A stretch of 64,000 nt of DNA from Carboxylicivirga taeanensis (GTDB lineage Bacteria; Bacteroidota; Bacteroidia; Bacteroidales; Marinilabiliaceae), in contig NZ_JBPUSJ010000007.1 in NCBI RefSeq assembly GCF_051851475.1, positions 1 to 64,000 of the forward strand, given 5' to 3'. Positions 18,143 to 26,930 of this stretch are shown piece after piece; position 1 is the stretch's first letter, and each line of letters opens with the position of its first letter. The notes below the pieces were generated by a model, which did not search any database, was not told the DNA's origin, and saw nothing but the letters and a program-made list of their open reading frames with translations. The position numbers and the translations under genes were made by a program.

Positions 18143-20290
18143 ATGATTAAACCATTTGAAAAAGTTATTGAACTGGGTGATGGCAGAACAATTACCATTG
18201 AAACAGGAAAGTTGGCGAAACAAGCCGACGGATCGGTAGTTGTAAAAATGGGTAATACCTATTTGTTAGCGACAGTTGTTTCTGCAAAAGAAGCAAAGCC
18301 TGATGTAGATTTTATGCCGCTAACTGTTGAGTACAAAGAGAAATATGCAGCTGTTGGACGTTTCCCAGGTGGATTTCAGAAACGAGAGGCACGTCCCTCA
18401 GACTATGAAATATTAGTATCACGCTTAATTGACCGCGCACTGCGTCCTCTTTTCCCAGAGGATTACCATGCAGATACATTTGTTACTGTTAACCTAATTT
18501 CTGCTGACGAAGAAGTATTACCAGATCAGTTAGCTGGTTTGGCAGCCTCTGCCTGTTTAGCAGTTTCCGATATTCCGTTTAACGGTCCAATATCAGAAGT
18601 TCGCGTAGCACGTGTTGACGGCCAACTATTGGTTAACCCAACTGCAACGCAGTTAGAATCTGCAGACATGGACATCATTGTTGCCGCTACATTGGAAAAC
18701 ATTATGATGGTGGAAGGTGAAATGTCTGAGGTTTCTGAAGCTGACCTACTGGATGCTATGAAAGTAGCACACGATGCAATTAAAGTTCAGTGCCAGGCTC
18801 AGATTGAAATGATGGAAGCGTTAGGCAAAACTGAAAAACGCGAGTATTGCCACGAAGAAAAAGACGAAGAACTCGAAAAGAAGATCTGGGAAGCAACTTA
18901 CGATAAAGCTTATGCGGTGGCTAAATCAGCCAACCCTAACAAGCATGAGCGCATTGATGCGTTTGCCGCTATTATCGATGAGTACATCGCTGAGAACTAC
19001 CCAGAGGGTTCTGAAGAAGAAGTGCCTGAGTCACTTATCAAAAAATACTACCACGACGTAGAAAAAGAAGCCGTACGTAAAGTGGTGCTGGAAGAGAAAT
19101 TCAGATTAGATGGCCGGAAAACTGACGAAATCCGTCCAATCTGGAGTGAAATTGACTACTTGCCAGGAGCACACGGTTCTGCAGTATTTACCCGTGGAGA
19201 AACCCAATCATTAACAACTGTTACTTTGGGTACCAAGCTAGATGAGAAACTGATTGATGATGTAATGAATAAGAGCTACGAGCGCTTTTTACTGCATTAC
19301 AACTTCCCTCCGTTCTCAACTGGTGATGCACGTCCGGCACGAGGAATCAGCCGCCGTGAAATTGGTCATGGTAACCTGGCCTTCCGTGCTTTGAAGCGAA
19401 TGCTACCTGAAGACTATGAGTACACGGTGCGTATTGTATCAGATATTCTGGAGTCAAACGGTTCATCTTCAATGGCAACAGTTTGTGCCGGAACACTCGC
19501 CTTAATGGACGCAGGTGTACCAATTAAAAAGCCGGTATCGGGTATTGCCATGGGCCTCATCTCTGATAAGGAAACCGGTGAATTCGCGGTTCTTTCCGAT
19601 ATTTTGGGCGATGAAGACCATTTAGGTGACATGGACTTTAAAGTAACAGGAACCCGTGATGGTATTACGGCCACGCAAATGGATATCAAAGTTGATGGAC
19701 TATCCTATGAAGTACTGGAAAAAGCATTAAACCAGGCAAAAGCTGGCCGTTTGCATATTCTCGACAAAATAGATGAAACCATCACTGAGCCACGTGAAGA
19801 TTACAAACCACATGCTCCACGAATTGTTAAGTTTAGCATTCCAAAAGACATGATTGGGTCGGTAATTGGTCCGGGTGGTAAAATCATTCAGGAAATTCAG
19901 GCAACCACCGAAACGGTGATCACTATTGAAGAAGAAGGAAATATTGGTAAAGTAGCCATCTCTGCTTCAAACAAAGACTCAATTGATGCCGCTGTTGCCA
20001 AAGTTAAAGCCATTGTGGCTGTACCTGAAGTGGGCGAAGTATACCGTGGTAAAGTAAAATCAATTGTACCTTTTGGTGCCTTTGTAGAGGTATTACCAGG
20101 AAAAGACGGCTTATTGCACATTTCGGAAATCGAATGGCGACGTCTTGAAAAGGTAGAAGATGCTTTGAAAGAAGGCGAAGAGGTTGAAGTGAAGTTGATA
20201 GAAATTGATCAGCGAACTGGTAAGCTAAAGCTTTCGCGAAAAGTATTGCTGCCAAAACCTGAGCGCAAAGAAAAGCCTAAGAAAGACTAA
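18143..20290 (+). CDS. pnp: Polyribonucleotide nucleotidyltransferase
   Basis: 3'-to-5' phosphorolytic exoribonuclease and RNA-degradation enzyme. Domains in order: RNase PH 1 (about 5-140), all-alpha linker, RNase PH 2 (about 320-460), KH (GSVIGPGGKIIQEI near 575), S1 (about 630-695, VEVLPGKDGLLHISE). Catalytic acidic residues lie in the SDILGDEDHLGDMDF segment. 715 residues is standard. It has its own promoter, and a terminator on either side, so it is not strictly cotranscribed with rpsO. Confidence 0.97.
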   Translation: MIKPFEKVIELGDGRTITIETGKLAKQADGSVVVKMGNTYLLATVVSAKEAKPDVDFMPLTVEYKEKYAAVGRFPGGFQKREARPSDYEILVSRLIDRALRPLFPEDYHADTFVTVNLISADEEVLPDQLAGLAASACLAVSDIPFNGPISEVRVARVDGQLLVNPTATQLESADMDIIVAATLENIMMVEGEMSEVSEADLLDAMKVAHDAIKVQCQAQIEMMEALGKTEKREYCHEEKDEELEKKIWEATYDKAYAVAKSANPNKHERIDAFAAIIDEYIAENYPEGSEEEVPESLIKKYYHDVEKEAVRKVVLEEKFRLDGRKTDEIRPIWSEIDYLPGAHGSAVFTRGETQSLTTVTLGTKLDEKLIDDVMNKSYERFLLHYNFPPFSTGDARPARGISRREIGHGNLAFRALKRMLPEDYEYTVRIVSDILESNGSSSMATVCAGTLALMDAGVPIKKPVSGIAMGLISDKETGEFAVLSDILGDEDHLGDMDFKVTGTRDGITATQMDIKVDGLSYEVLEKALNQAKAGRLHILDKIDETITEPREDYKPHAPRIVKFSIPKDMIGSVIGPGGKIIQEIQATTETVITIEEEGNIGKVAISASNKDSIDAAVAKVKAIVAVPEVGEVYRGKVKSIVPFGAFVEVLPGKDGLLHISEIEWRRLEKVEDALKEGEEVEVKLIEIDQRTGKLKLSRKVLLPKPERKEKPKKD

Positions 20291-20313
20291 TGAAAAAATT
20301 ACATATACAGGCT

Positions 20314-20344
20314 AAGCCGTCTCTCAATGAGGCGGCTTTTTTTT
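20314..20344 (+). terminator. Intrinsic terminator after pnp
   Basis: AAGCCG.CTC / GAG.CGGCTT stem followed by eight T. Confidence 0.88.
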
Positions 20345-20400
20345 GATGCCCTCACTTCTTTTTTCTATTTTAAGCCCTGAAAACACCTAAATAGTCCATC

Positions 20401-20880
20401 ATGAACCAGCAAGAAGCATTCGACTTGCTTAATGAACAACTGCAGGATATTCCTAAGGTTCAGATTCGCTCAATGAGTTTAGCCGTATTACCCCGGCTGA
20501 TGAATACATTAGATCGGAACCACGACACCTGTACGCACTGTAAGAAGTTTAGTGCAGAAGGAGAAATCTTCGTCAGGGATATCCGTCCGCTTTTTGAGCA
20601 AAATATCTCGACCATAAAAAAATTTGAACAGTGGGTTGACGAGGCTCAGAAACATTTAACTAACGCTCATCAGCAACAGGTAAAAGGCCGAATCACCTCT
20701 ACTTATACCGCAGTGGGAATGGGCCTTGGTATTGCCATAGCGGCCGCCTACTCCTTGCTAGCTGCCCATACAATTACCATAACCAGCATCAGCTTAGGAT
20801 GGGCCATTGGAATGCTCACCGGATTTATAGCCGGAAAAATCAAAGAAAATAAGCTTAACCAAAATAAAAAACTCTATTAA
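20401..20880 (+). CDS. Unknown protein with C-terminal paired membrane helices
   Basis: I do not recognise this 159-residue protein. The first 105 residues are soluble and mostly helical with a CTHCKK CxxC pair near residues 42-45; the last 50 hold two Gly/Ala-rich hydrophobic helices (AVGMGLGIAIAAAYSLLA and SLGWAIGMLTGFIAG) and a basic tail, so it is probably membrane-attached. It sits 9 bp upstream of the prolyl oligopeptidase gene and may share its transcript. Confidence 0.7.
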   Translation: MNQQEAFDLLNEQLQDIPKVQIRSMSLAVLPRLMNTLDRNHDTCTHCKKFSAEGEIFVRDIRPLFEQNISTIKKFEQWVDEAQKHLTNAHQQQVKGRITSTYTAVGMGLGIAIAAAYSLLAAHTITITSISLGWAIGMLTGFIAGKIKENKLNQNKKLY

Positions 20881-20889
20881 TCAATCCCT

Positions 20890-23016
20890 ATGAAAAACCA
20901 TTTACTAATTGCAATAGTATTTATGCTTGTATTATCTGCCTGCAACAGCAACAAGAGCCCCTTTAACTATCCTGAAACAAAAAAAGTGGATGTGGTAGAT
21001 GATTACTTTGGCACCAAAGTGGCTGATCCATACCGATGGCTCGAAGATGATCGCTCAGCTGAAACAGCGCAATGGGTCAAGGAACAAAATGCCGTGACCA
21101 ACGCCTACCTGAATGACATTCCCTATCGTGAGAATATTAAAGCACGCCTCACCGAAATATGGAATTACCCACGCACATCGGCTCCTTTCAAAGCGGGTGG
21201 CAGATACTTTTTTTCAAAGAATAATGGCCTGCAAAACCAAAGTGTTTTTTACATGCAGGAGAGTTTGGACAGTGACCCAGAATTATTTCTCGATCCCAAT
21301 ACACTCTCAGAAGACGGAACCGTGTCCTTAACCAACTTTGCCATTTCCAAAAATGGCAAATACCTGGGCTATGGCATTTCTCGTGGAGGCTCCGACTGGT
21401 GCGAGTTTTTTGTGAAAGACATTGAATCGGGAGAAGTATTGAGCGACCACCTGAAATGGATCAAATTTTCTGGTATTGCCTGGTACAAAGATGGATTTTT
21501 CTACAACCGCTATCCAACACCTGCAAAAGGTGATGAGTTAAAAGCTGAAAACAAAAACAGTCAGCTCTACTATCATAAAGTTGGAACGCCGCAAAGCGAG
21601 GACGTACTGATTTATGAAGATCCTGAAAATCCGGAATGGAGTTTCAGTGCCTCAGTAACCGAAGATGAAAAGTACCTGATAATTGGAGTCACTGAGTCTA
21701 CTTCTGGCAATGCGCTCTACTTTAAAAACCTGGAAGCAGATTCTCCAGTTGTAAAGGTAATTACCACTTTTGAGAAAGACTATTCGGTGATTGATCACCA
21801 CGATGGAAAACTATGGGTCTACACCAATGATGGCGCTCCTAAATATCAGTTGTTGGCGCTGGACACCGAGCAGCCAGAACGCTCAAAATGGTCAACAATA
21901 CTGCCGGAGGATGAGCACAATGTTCTTGAAAACATCTCATTAACCGGAGGTAAAATTTTTGCCAATTATCAGCAAGACGCCCATTCTTTAGTTAAAGTAT
22001 TCACCCCAAAGGGCGAGTTTCTTTATACTGTGGATCTTCCAACTCTGGGAACTGTGAGTGGTTTTAGAGGAAAAAAAGACGAGACAGAAACATTTTATAC
22101 CTTCTCGTCTTACACCTATCCCGCTGTAGTGTATAAGTACGATACAGAGAAGAATGAATCGGAAGTATACAGCCAAACAGAGATAGATTTTAATATTGAA
22201 AAATACGAAACCAAGCAAATAAAATACAAAAGCAAGGATGGCACAGAAGTGCCCATGTTTATTGTACATAAAAAAGGCCTCAAGCTCGATGGCAATAACC
22301 CAACATGGCTGTATGGCTATGGTGGATTTAATGTTAGTTTGAACCCTGGCTTTGATGTGCGACGACTTCTCTGGCTCGAAAATGGAGGGATCTATGCCGT
22401 CGCCAACCTAAGAGGAGGAGGTGAATACGGTGAGACTTGGCATAAAGCAGGTACAAAAATGCAAAAGCAAAATGTATTTGATGATTTTATAGCCGCGGCC
22501 AATTACTTGATTGACAACAAATACACAAAACCTAAATACCTGGCAATCCAGGGTGGCTCCAACGGTGGACTCCTTGTAGGGGCTGTGATCAACCAAACAC
22601 CCGATTTATTTCGCGTGGCCATTCCTCAAGTCGGTGTAATGGATATGCTCAGATACCAGCACTTTACAATTGGCCGCTACTGGGCTACCGATTATGGCAC
22701 GAGTGAGGACAGCAAGGAAATGTTTGAATACCTGTATAAATACTCCCCCATTCATGCGATCAATCCCAGGCTGAACTACCCGGCGGTAATGGTAACTACG
22801 GCAGATCATGACGACCGCGTCGTACCTGCTCATTCATTTAAATACATTGCTACGCTCCAAAATGCCTATAAAGGTTCGCGGCCAATGCTCATACGCATAG
22901 AAACAGATGCCGGGCACGGAGCCGGAACACCAACCTCTAAACAAATAGAAACCTGGACAGATTTATATGCATTTACTTTTGACCAAATGGGATTAATGCC
23001 TAAATTGGATCACTAG
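20890..23016 (+). CDS. Prolyl oligopeptidase family serine peptidase (S9A), lipoprotein
   Basis: Cleaves short peptides after proline. 708 residues: lipobox LSAC (Cys18), an N-terminal seven-bladed propeller domain, and an alpha/beta-hydrolase domain. The triad is visible: Ser557 in GGSNGG, Asp641 in DHDDRV, His676 in DAGHGAG; these match the S554/D641/H680 layout known for the mammalian enzyme. YGYGGFNVSLNPGF near residue 480 is typical. Lipid attachment suggests a periplasmic or outer-membrane place in peptide digestion. Confidence 0.93.
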   Translation: MKNHLLIAIVFMLVLSACNSNKSPFNYPETKKVDVVDDYFGTKVADPYRWLEDDRSAETAQWVKEQNAVTNAYLNDIPYRENIKARLTEIWNYPRTSAPFKAGGRYFFSKNNGLQNQSVFYMQESLDSDPELFLDPNTLSEDGTVSLTNFAISKNGKYLGYGISRGGSDWCEFFVKDIESGEVLSDHLKWIKFSGIAWYKDGFFYNRYPTPAKGDELKAENKNSQLYYHKVGTPQSEDVLIYEDPENPEWSFSASVTEDEKYLIIGVTESTSGNALYFKNLEADSPVVKVITTFEKDYSVIDHHDGKLWVYTNDGAPKYQLLALDTEQPERSKWSTILPEDEHNVLENISLTGGKIFANYQQDAHSLVKVFTPKGEFLYTVDLPTLGTVSGFRGKKDETETFYTFSSYTYPAVVYKYDTEKNESEVYSQTEIDFNIEKYETKQIKYKSKDGTEVPMFIVHKKGLKLDGNNPTWLYGYGGFNVSLNPGFDVRRLLWLENGGIYAVANLRGGGEYGETWHKAGTKMQKQNVFDDFIAAANYLIDNKYTKPKYLAIQGGSNGGLLVGAVINQTPDLFRVAIPQVGVMDMLRYQHFTIGRYWATDYGTSEDSKEMFEYLYKYSPIHAINPRLNYPAVMVTTADHDDRVVPAHSFKYIATLQNAYKGSRPMLIRIETDAGHGAGTPTSKQIETWTDLYAFTFDQMGLMPKLDH

Positions 23017-23172
23017 AAACTGACCGATAAGATTTGACGGAAATAGCCTTTACTGAAGATTAGCAACATGTTTTTGCTGATTAAACTGTATCTTTTCCGT
23101 TATTTCTTTATCTTTAAAGAATGATTATGTCATTTAATGGTATATCGCTATTTAATTTTTTAAAAACATTTA

Positions 23173-23180
23173 TAATTTTG
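23173..23180 (+). promoter_or_regulatory. -7 box of the abundant-looking TPR lipoprotein gene
   Basis: TAATTTTG, 49 bp before the ATG, with TTTA at 23151-23154 near the -33 position. Confidence 0.6.
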
Positions 23181-23229
23181 CAGGAAACACTGTAGATTAA
23201 AGTCAAAAACAAATAATTGGGTAAACATT

Positions 23230-24954
23230 ATGAAAAGAATTAGAATTTCTCTAATTGCATCTGTAGCTGTAGCAGCTTTGTTAGCGAGCTGTTCTGGCTT
23301 AGACAAGATGAACAAAGGTGCAGAGGACGTTAGTTATTCAGTTAATCCTCCAGTATTGGAAGCTCACGCTGGTAAAGTTAACTTGGATGTGACTGTTCAG
23401 TTCCCTGAAAAATACTTCGACAAAAATGTTAGTATTGAGGCCACTCCTGTTTTAGTTTATGAAGGAGGCGAAACTGCTTTTCCATCATACCGTGTACAAG
23501 GTGAAAATGTAGATGGAAATGATAAAGTAATTTCAAGCGCTACAGGCGGAACCTACACTTACAGCAACTCAGTTCCTTACAATGAGAACATGAGAGTATC
23601 TGAATTAGTGGTTCGCATTAAAGCTACTAAAGGTTCTAAAACAAAAGAATTTGAAGATTATAAAATTGCTGATGGTGTAATCGCTACCTCTGAATTAGTA
23701 GCTGATCAAGGCGCTCAGTCGACTATCGGTGACGATGCTTTCCAAAGAATCATTGCTCAGTCGAAAGCTGCTGACATCTTCTTCTTAATCCAGCAAGCAA
23801 ACATTCGTGGTTCTGAATTAAGAAAAGAAGACATTGCTGCTATCAAAGAGTACATGAAGGAAATCAAAAATGCTGAAAACATTAACTTCACAGGTATTGA
23901 CATTTCAGCTTATGCTTCTCCTGACGGACCAACGGACTTAAACAGCAAATTAGCAACTCGTCGTGAGAAAGTAGCTAAAGACTACCTGGTTCGCGAAATG
24001 AAAAAAGCTAAAGTAGAAGGTGCTACTAACGAAGAGCTTTACACTTTGAAAAACACTCCTGAAGACTGGGAAGGTTTCAAAGAGTTAATGGAAAACTCTA
24101 ACATTCAAGATAAAGAGCTAATCTTGCGTGTTCTTTCTATGTATAGCGATCCTGAAGTACGTGAGCGTGAAATCAAGAACATGTCTGCAACATTTGATGT
24201 AATTGCTGACGAGATTCTTCCTCAATTGCGTCGTTCTAAACTATCTGTTAATGCAGAAGTTATTGGTAAGAGTGATGAAGAAATTGCTGAGTTAGCTGCC
24301 AGCAATCCTAGCGAGCTTAATATTGAAGAAATTCTTTATGCTGCAACTTTGACTGACAATGTTGATGAGCAACTTAAGATTTATCAAGATGCTGCTGCTA
24401 ACTTCCCTAAATGCTGGAGAGCACAAAACAACATTGGTTGTGCAAAATACGTTAAAGGTGACTTAGCTGGTGCTAAAGCTGCTTTCGAAAAAGCAAACAG
24501 CATCAAGTCTGGTGTTGCTGAAGTAAATAACAACTTAGGTGTTATCGCTCTTCGCGAAGGTGATGTAGCTAAAGCTGAGGAGTTCTTCGGTGCTGCTGCT
24601 GGTGCTGGTGCTGAGCTTGACAATAACTTAGGTATTGTTGCTATCCACAAAGGTGACTACGATGCAGCTATGCGTTATTTCGGTAACAGCACTAACTGTA
24701 ACGCTGCCTTAGCTAAAATCTTAGCTGGTAAATATGATGCAGCCCTATCAACAATCAATGCCAACACAATGGAAGTAGGTTTCAAATACTACTTAAAAGC
24801 CATTCTGGGTGCAAGAACTGCTGACAACGACATGATGTTTGACAGCTTGCGCAAAGCTTGTGAGATGGATGCTAAATTTAAAGCAGCTGCCGCTACTGAC
24901 ATGGAATTTGCTAAATTCTTCGAAGACGCAACATTCAAGTCAATCGTTCAGTAA
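23230..24954 (+). CDS. Lipoprotein with OmpA-like domain and TPR repeats
   Basis: 574 residues. Lipobox LASC (Cys21), an N-terminal beta-rich region, an OmpA-like segment (DISAYASPDGPTDLNSKLATRR, then KVAKDYL near residues 230-260), and C-terminal TPR units (about 375-560, repeated AQNNIGCAKYVKGDLAGA, VNNNLGVIALREGD). Codon choice is strongly uniform (GCT, GAA, AAC, GGT, few rare codons) unlike most neighbours, which suggests high expression. Together with the two flanking signals (own promoter, strong terminator) this points to an abundant envelope protein that may bind peptidoglycan. Exact role unknown. Confidence 0.78.
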   Translation: MKRIRISLIASVAVAALLASCSGLDKMNKGAEDVSYSVNPPVLEAHAGKVNLDVTVQFPEKYFDKNVSIEATPVLVYEGGETAFPSYRVQGENVDGNDKVISSATGGTYTYSNSVPYNENMRVSELVVRIKATKGSKTKEFEDYKIADGVIATSELVADQGAQSTIGDDAFQRIIAQSKAADIFFLIQQANIRGSELRKEDIAAIKEYMKEIKNAENINFTGIDISAYASPDGPTDLNSKLATRREKVAKDYLVREMKKAKVEGATNEELYTLKNTPEDWEGFKELMENSNIQDKELILRVLSMYSDPEVREREIKNMSATFDVIADEILPQLRRSKLSVNAEVIGKSDEEIAELAASNPSELNIEEILYAATLTDNVDEQLKIYQDAAANFPKCWRAQNNIGCAKYVKGDLAGAKAAFEKANSIKSGVAEVNNNLGVIALREGDVAKAEEFFGAAAGAGAELDNNLGIVAIHKGDYDAAMRYFGNSTNCNAALAKILAGKYDAALSTINANTMEVGFKYYLKAILGARTADNDMMFDSLRKACEMDAKFKAAAATDMEFAKFFEDATFKSIVQ

Positions 24955-24976
24955 TTTATTTCTGAAAAGCATATAT

Positions 24977-25007
24977 AAAAAGGGCCCTTTTGCAGGGCCC
25001 TTTTTTT
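24977..25007 (+). terminator. Intrinsic terminator after the TPR lipoprotein gene
   Basis: AAAGGGCCC / GGGCCCTTT stem with 7-nt loop and T-run; very strong. Confidence 0.93.
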
Positions 25008-25028
25008 GTGTATTAAAAATATCAGTGC

Positions 25029-25559
25029 TTAAGCATTCAGTTTGCGAAAAAGCTCCCAAAGTACAATACCTGCACTCACCGATACATTGAATGAGTGCTT
25101 GGTTCCAAACTGCGGAATCTCGATGCAAACATCACTCATGTTCACAACTTTTTGCTGAACGCCCTTTACTTCATTGCCAAGTACAATTGCATATTTGCTA
25201 TCCTTGCTGGGTTCAAAATCCAGTAACGAAGTACTATTCTCCACTTGTTCCAGACTGCAAATAACATAACCTTCCTCTTTAAGCTGTCGGATGGCCTCTT
25301 CTGTTTCCTCAAAATACTGCCAGTCAACAGCGTCCTCTGCCCCCAGGGCCGTTTTATGAATTTCCTTATTAGGCGGTGTGGCAGTGATCCCACATAAAAC
25401 TATTTTTTCGATTTTTAGCGCATCTGACGTTCTGAAAACTGAGCCCACATTATTCAAGCTCCTGATATTATCCATCACAACAGTTATGGGCATTTTCGAG
25501 CTGCTCTTAAACTCCTCTATTGTCAGTCGCTTCAGTTCGCTAGTTCTTAATTTTCTCAT
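25029..25559 (-). CDS. SpoU/TrmH-family RNA 2'-O-methyltransferase
   Basis: 176 residues with the three SPOUT motifs: NNVGSVFRTSDA (motif 1), AIVLGNEVKGV (motif 2) and IPQFGTKHSFNVSVSAGIVL (motif 3), forming the knotted SAM site. Methylates a ribose in tRNA or rRNA; the position cannot be told from sequence. The ATG at 25559 is chosen because a -7 box at 25578-25585 sits inside the longer frame that begins with GTG at 25589. Transcribed towards the lipoprotein gene's terminator. Confidence 0.9.
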   Translation of the reverse strand: MRKLRTSELKRLTIEEFKSSSKMPITVVMDNIRSLNNVGSVFRTSDALKIEKIVLCGITATPPNKEIHKTALGAEDAVDWQYFEETEEAIRQLKEEGYVICSLEQVENSTSLLDFEPSKDSKYAIVLGNEVKGVQQKVVNMSDVCIEIPQFGTKHSFNVSVSAGIVLWELFRKLNA

Positions 25560-25577
25560 TCTCGGTAATTTTGACAA

Positions 25578-25585
25578 CAAAAATA
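25578..25585 (-). promoter_or_regulatory. -7 box of the SpoU methyltransferase gene
   Basis: TATTTTTG on the minus strand, 18 bp from the chosen ATG. Confidence 0.55.
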
Positions 25586-25653
25586 GCACTATTCCTGTTT
25601 TTAAATGAAAATAAATAAGATACCCTTTTTAGAAACACTAAATCTCTCGAATT

Positions 25654-26844
25654 ATGAATATACACGAGTACCAAGGAAAGCAAATACTAAAATCTTTTGG
25701 CGTTGCCATACAGGAAGGAATTGTTGCCGATACCCCCGGAAAAGCCGTTGAAGCAGCCAAGCAACTGCAGGCCGAAACCGGCACCAACTGGTGGGTGATT
25801 AAAGCACAAATACATGCTGGAGGCCGCGGTAAAGGTGGCGGAGTCAAACTGGCTAAATCACTGGATGAAGTAAAGGAACTGGCCACAAACATTATTGGCA
25901 TGAACCTGGTGACTCACCAAACCGGCCCGGCTGGTAAACTGGTTAATAAGGTGTTGGTGGCTCAGGATGTATATTATCCGGGAGAAAGTGAGACTGATGA
26001 ATTTTACATGAGTGTTTTATTGAACCGCCAAAGTGGAAAAAATATCATCATGTATTCAACAGAAGGAGGTATGGATATTGAAGAAGTGGCCGAAAAAACC
26101 CCTCACCTCATTTACAAGGAAGAAGTTGAACCGGGACTAGGGCTGCAGGCGTTTCAGGCGCGTAAAATTGCGTTTAACCTGGGACTGTCGGGGACAGCTT
26201 TTAAAGAGATGACCAACTTTGTTGCAGCCCTGTATAAGGCCTATGTTGAAACGGACTCCTCAATGTTTGAAATCAACCCGGTTTTAAAAACATCCGATAA
26301 CAAAATACTGGCTGTTGATGCCAAAGTTAACCTGGATGACAACGCCTTGTTTCGCCATGCCGAATATGCGGCAATGCGCGATTTATCAGAAGAAGATCCG
26401 GCAGAAACCGAAGCCAGTAAAAGTGATCTGAATTTTGTGAAGCTGGATGGTAATGTGGGATGTATGGTCAACGGTGCCGGACTGGCCATGGCCACCATGG
26501 ACATTATCAAGCTGTCGGGCGGCGAGCCGGCTAACTTTCTGGATGTAGGCGGCAGTGCCAATGCAACAACTGTTGAAGCCGGCTTAAAAATTATTCTGGA
26601 TGACCCCAATGTCAAAGCCATCCTCATTAATATATTTGGTGGTATTGTGCGTTGCGACAGAGTTGCCAACGGCGTTGTTGAAGCCTACAAAAATATTGGT
26701 GAAATTGACGTACCTATTATTGTTCGCCTGCAAGGCACCAACGCTGAAGGTGGTAAAAAGATTATTGATGAATCAGGACTTAAAGTTCACTCTGCCATTA
26801 CTCTGAAAGAAGCTTCAGACCTGGTACAGCAGATTGTTAATTAA
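25654..26844 (+). CDS. sucC: Succinyl-CoA ligase, beta subunit
   Basis: TCA-cycle enzyme subunit that binds nucleotide and succinate. 396 residues: ATP-grasp domain opening with MNIHEYQGKQILKSFGV, the GGRGKGGGVKL loop near residue 55, SMFEINPV near 207, and the CoA-ligase domain with INIFGGIVRCDRVA near 328. No sucD lies next to it: a terminator follows directly and the next gene is opposite. Separate sucC and sucD loci occur in several Bacteroidota. Confidence 0.96.
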   Translation: MNIHEYQGKQILKSFGVAIQEGIVADTPGKAVEAAKQLQAETGTNWWVIKAQIHAGGRGKGGGVKLAKSLDEVKELATNIIGMNLVTHQTGPAGKLVNKVLVAQDVYYPGESETDEFYMSVLLNRQSGKNIIMYSTEGGMDIEEVAEKTPHLIYKEEVEPGLGLQAFQARKIAFNLGLSGTAFKEMTNFVAALYKAYVETDSSMFEINPVLKTSDNKILAVDAKVNLDDNALFRHAEYAAMRDLSEEDPAETEASKSDLNFVKLDGNVGCMVNGAGLAMATMDIIKLSGGEPANFLDVGGSANATTVEAGLKIILDDPNVKAILINIFGGIVRCDRVANGVVEAYKNIGEIDVPIIVRLQGTNAEGGKKIIDESGLKVHSAITLKEASDLVQQIVN

Positions 26845-26865
26845 ATTCATCTTTTCATAAACAAT

Positions 26866-26905
26866 AAAAGAGGGACTTGCCATAAGCAGCAGTCCCTCTT
26901 TTTTT
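26866..26905 (+). terminator. Intrinsic terminator after sucC
   Basis: AAGAGGGACT / AGTCCCTCTT stem with T-run; the A-run on the left may let it work for the opposing arginine deiminase gene too. Confidence 0.9.
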
Positions 26906-26930
26906 AAATTGTGCTTTTATATTTCGTTGA

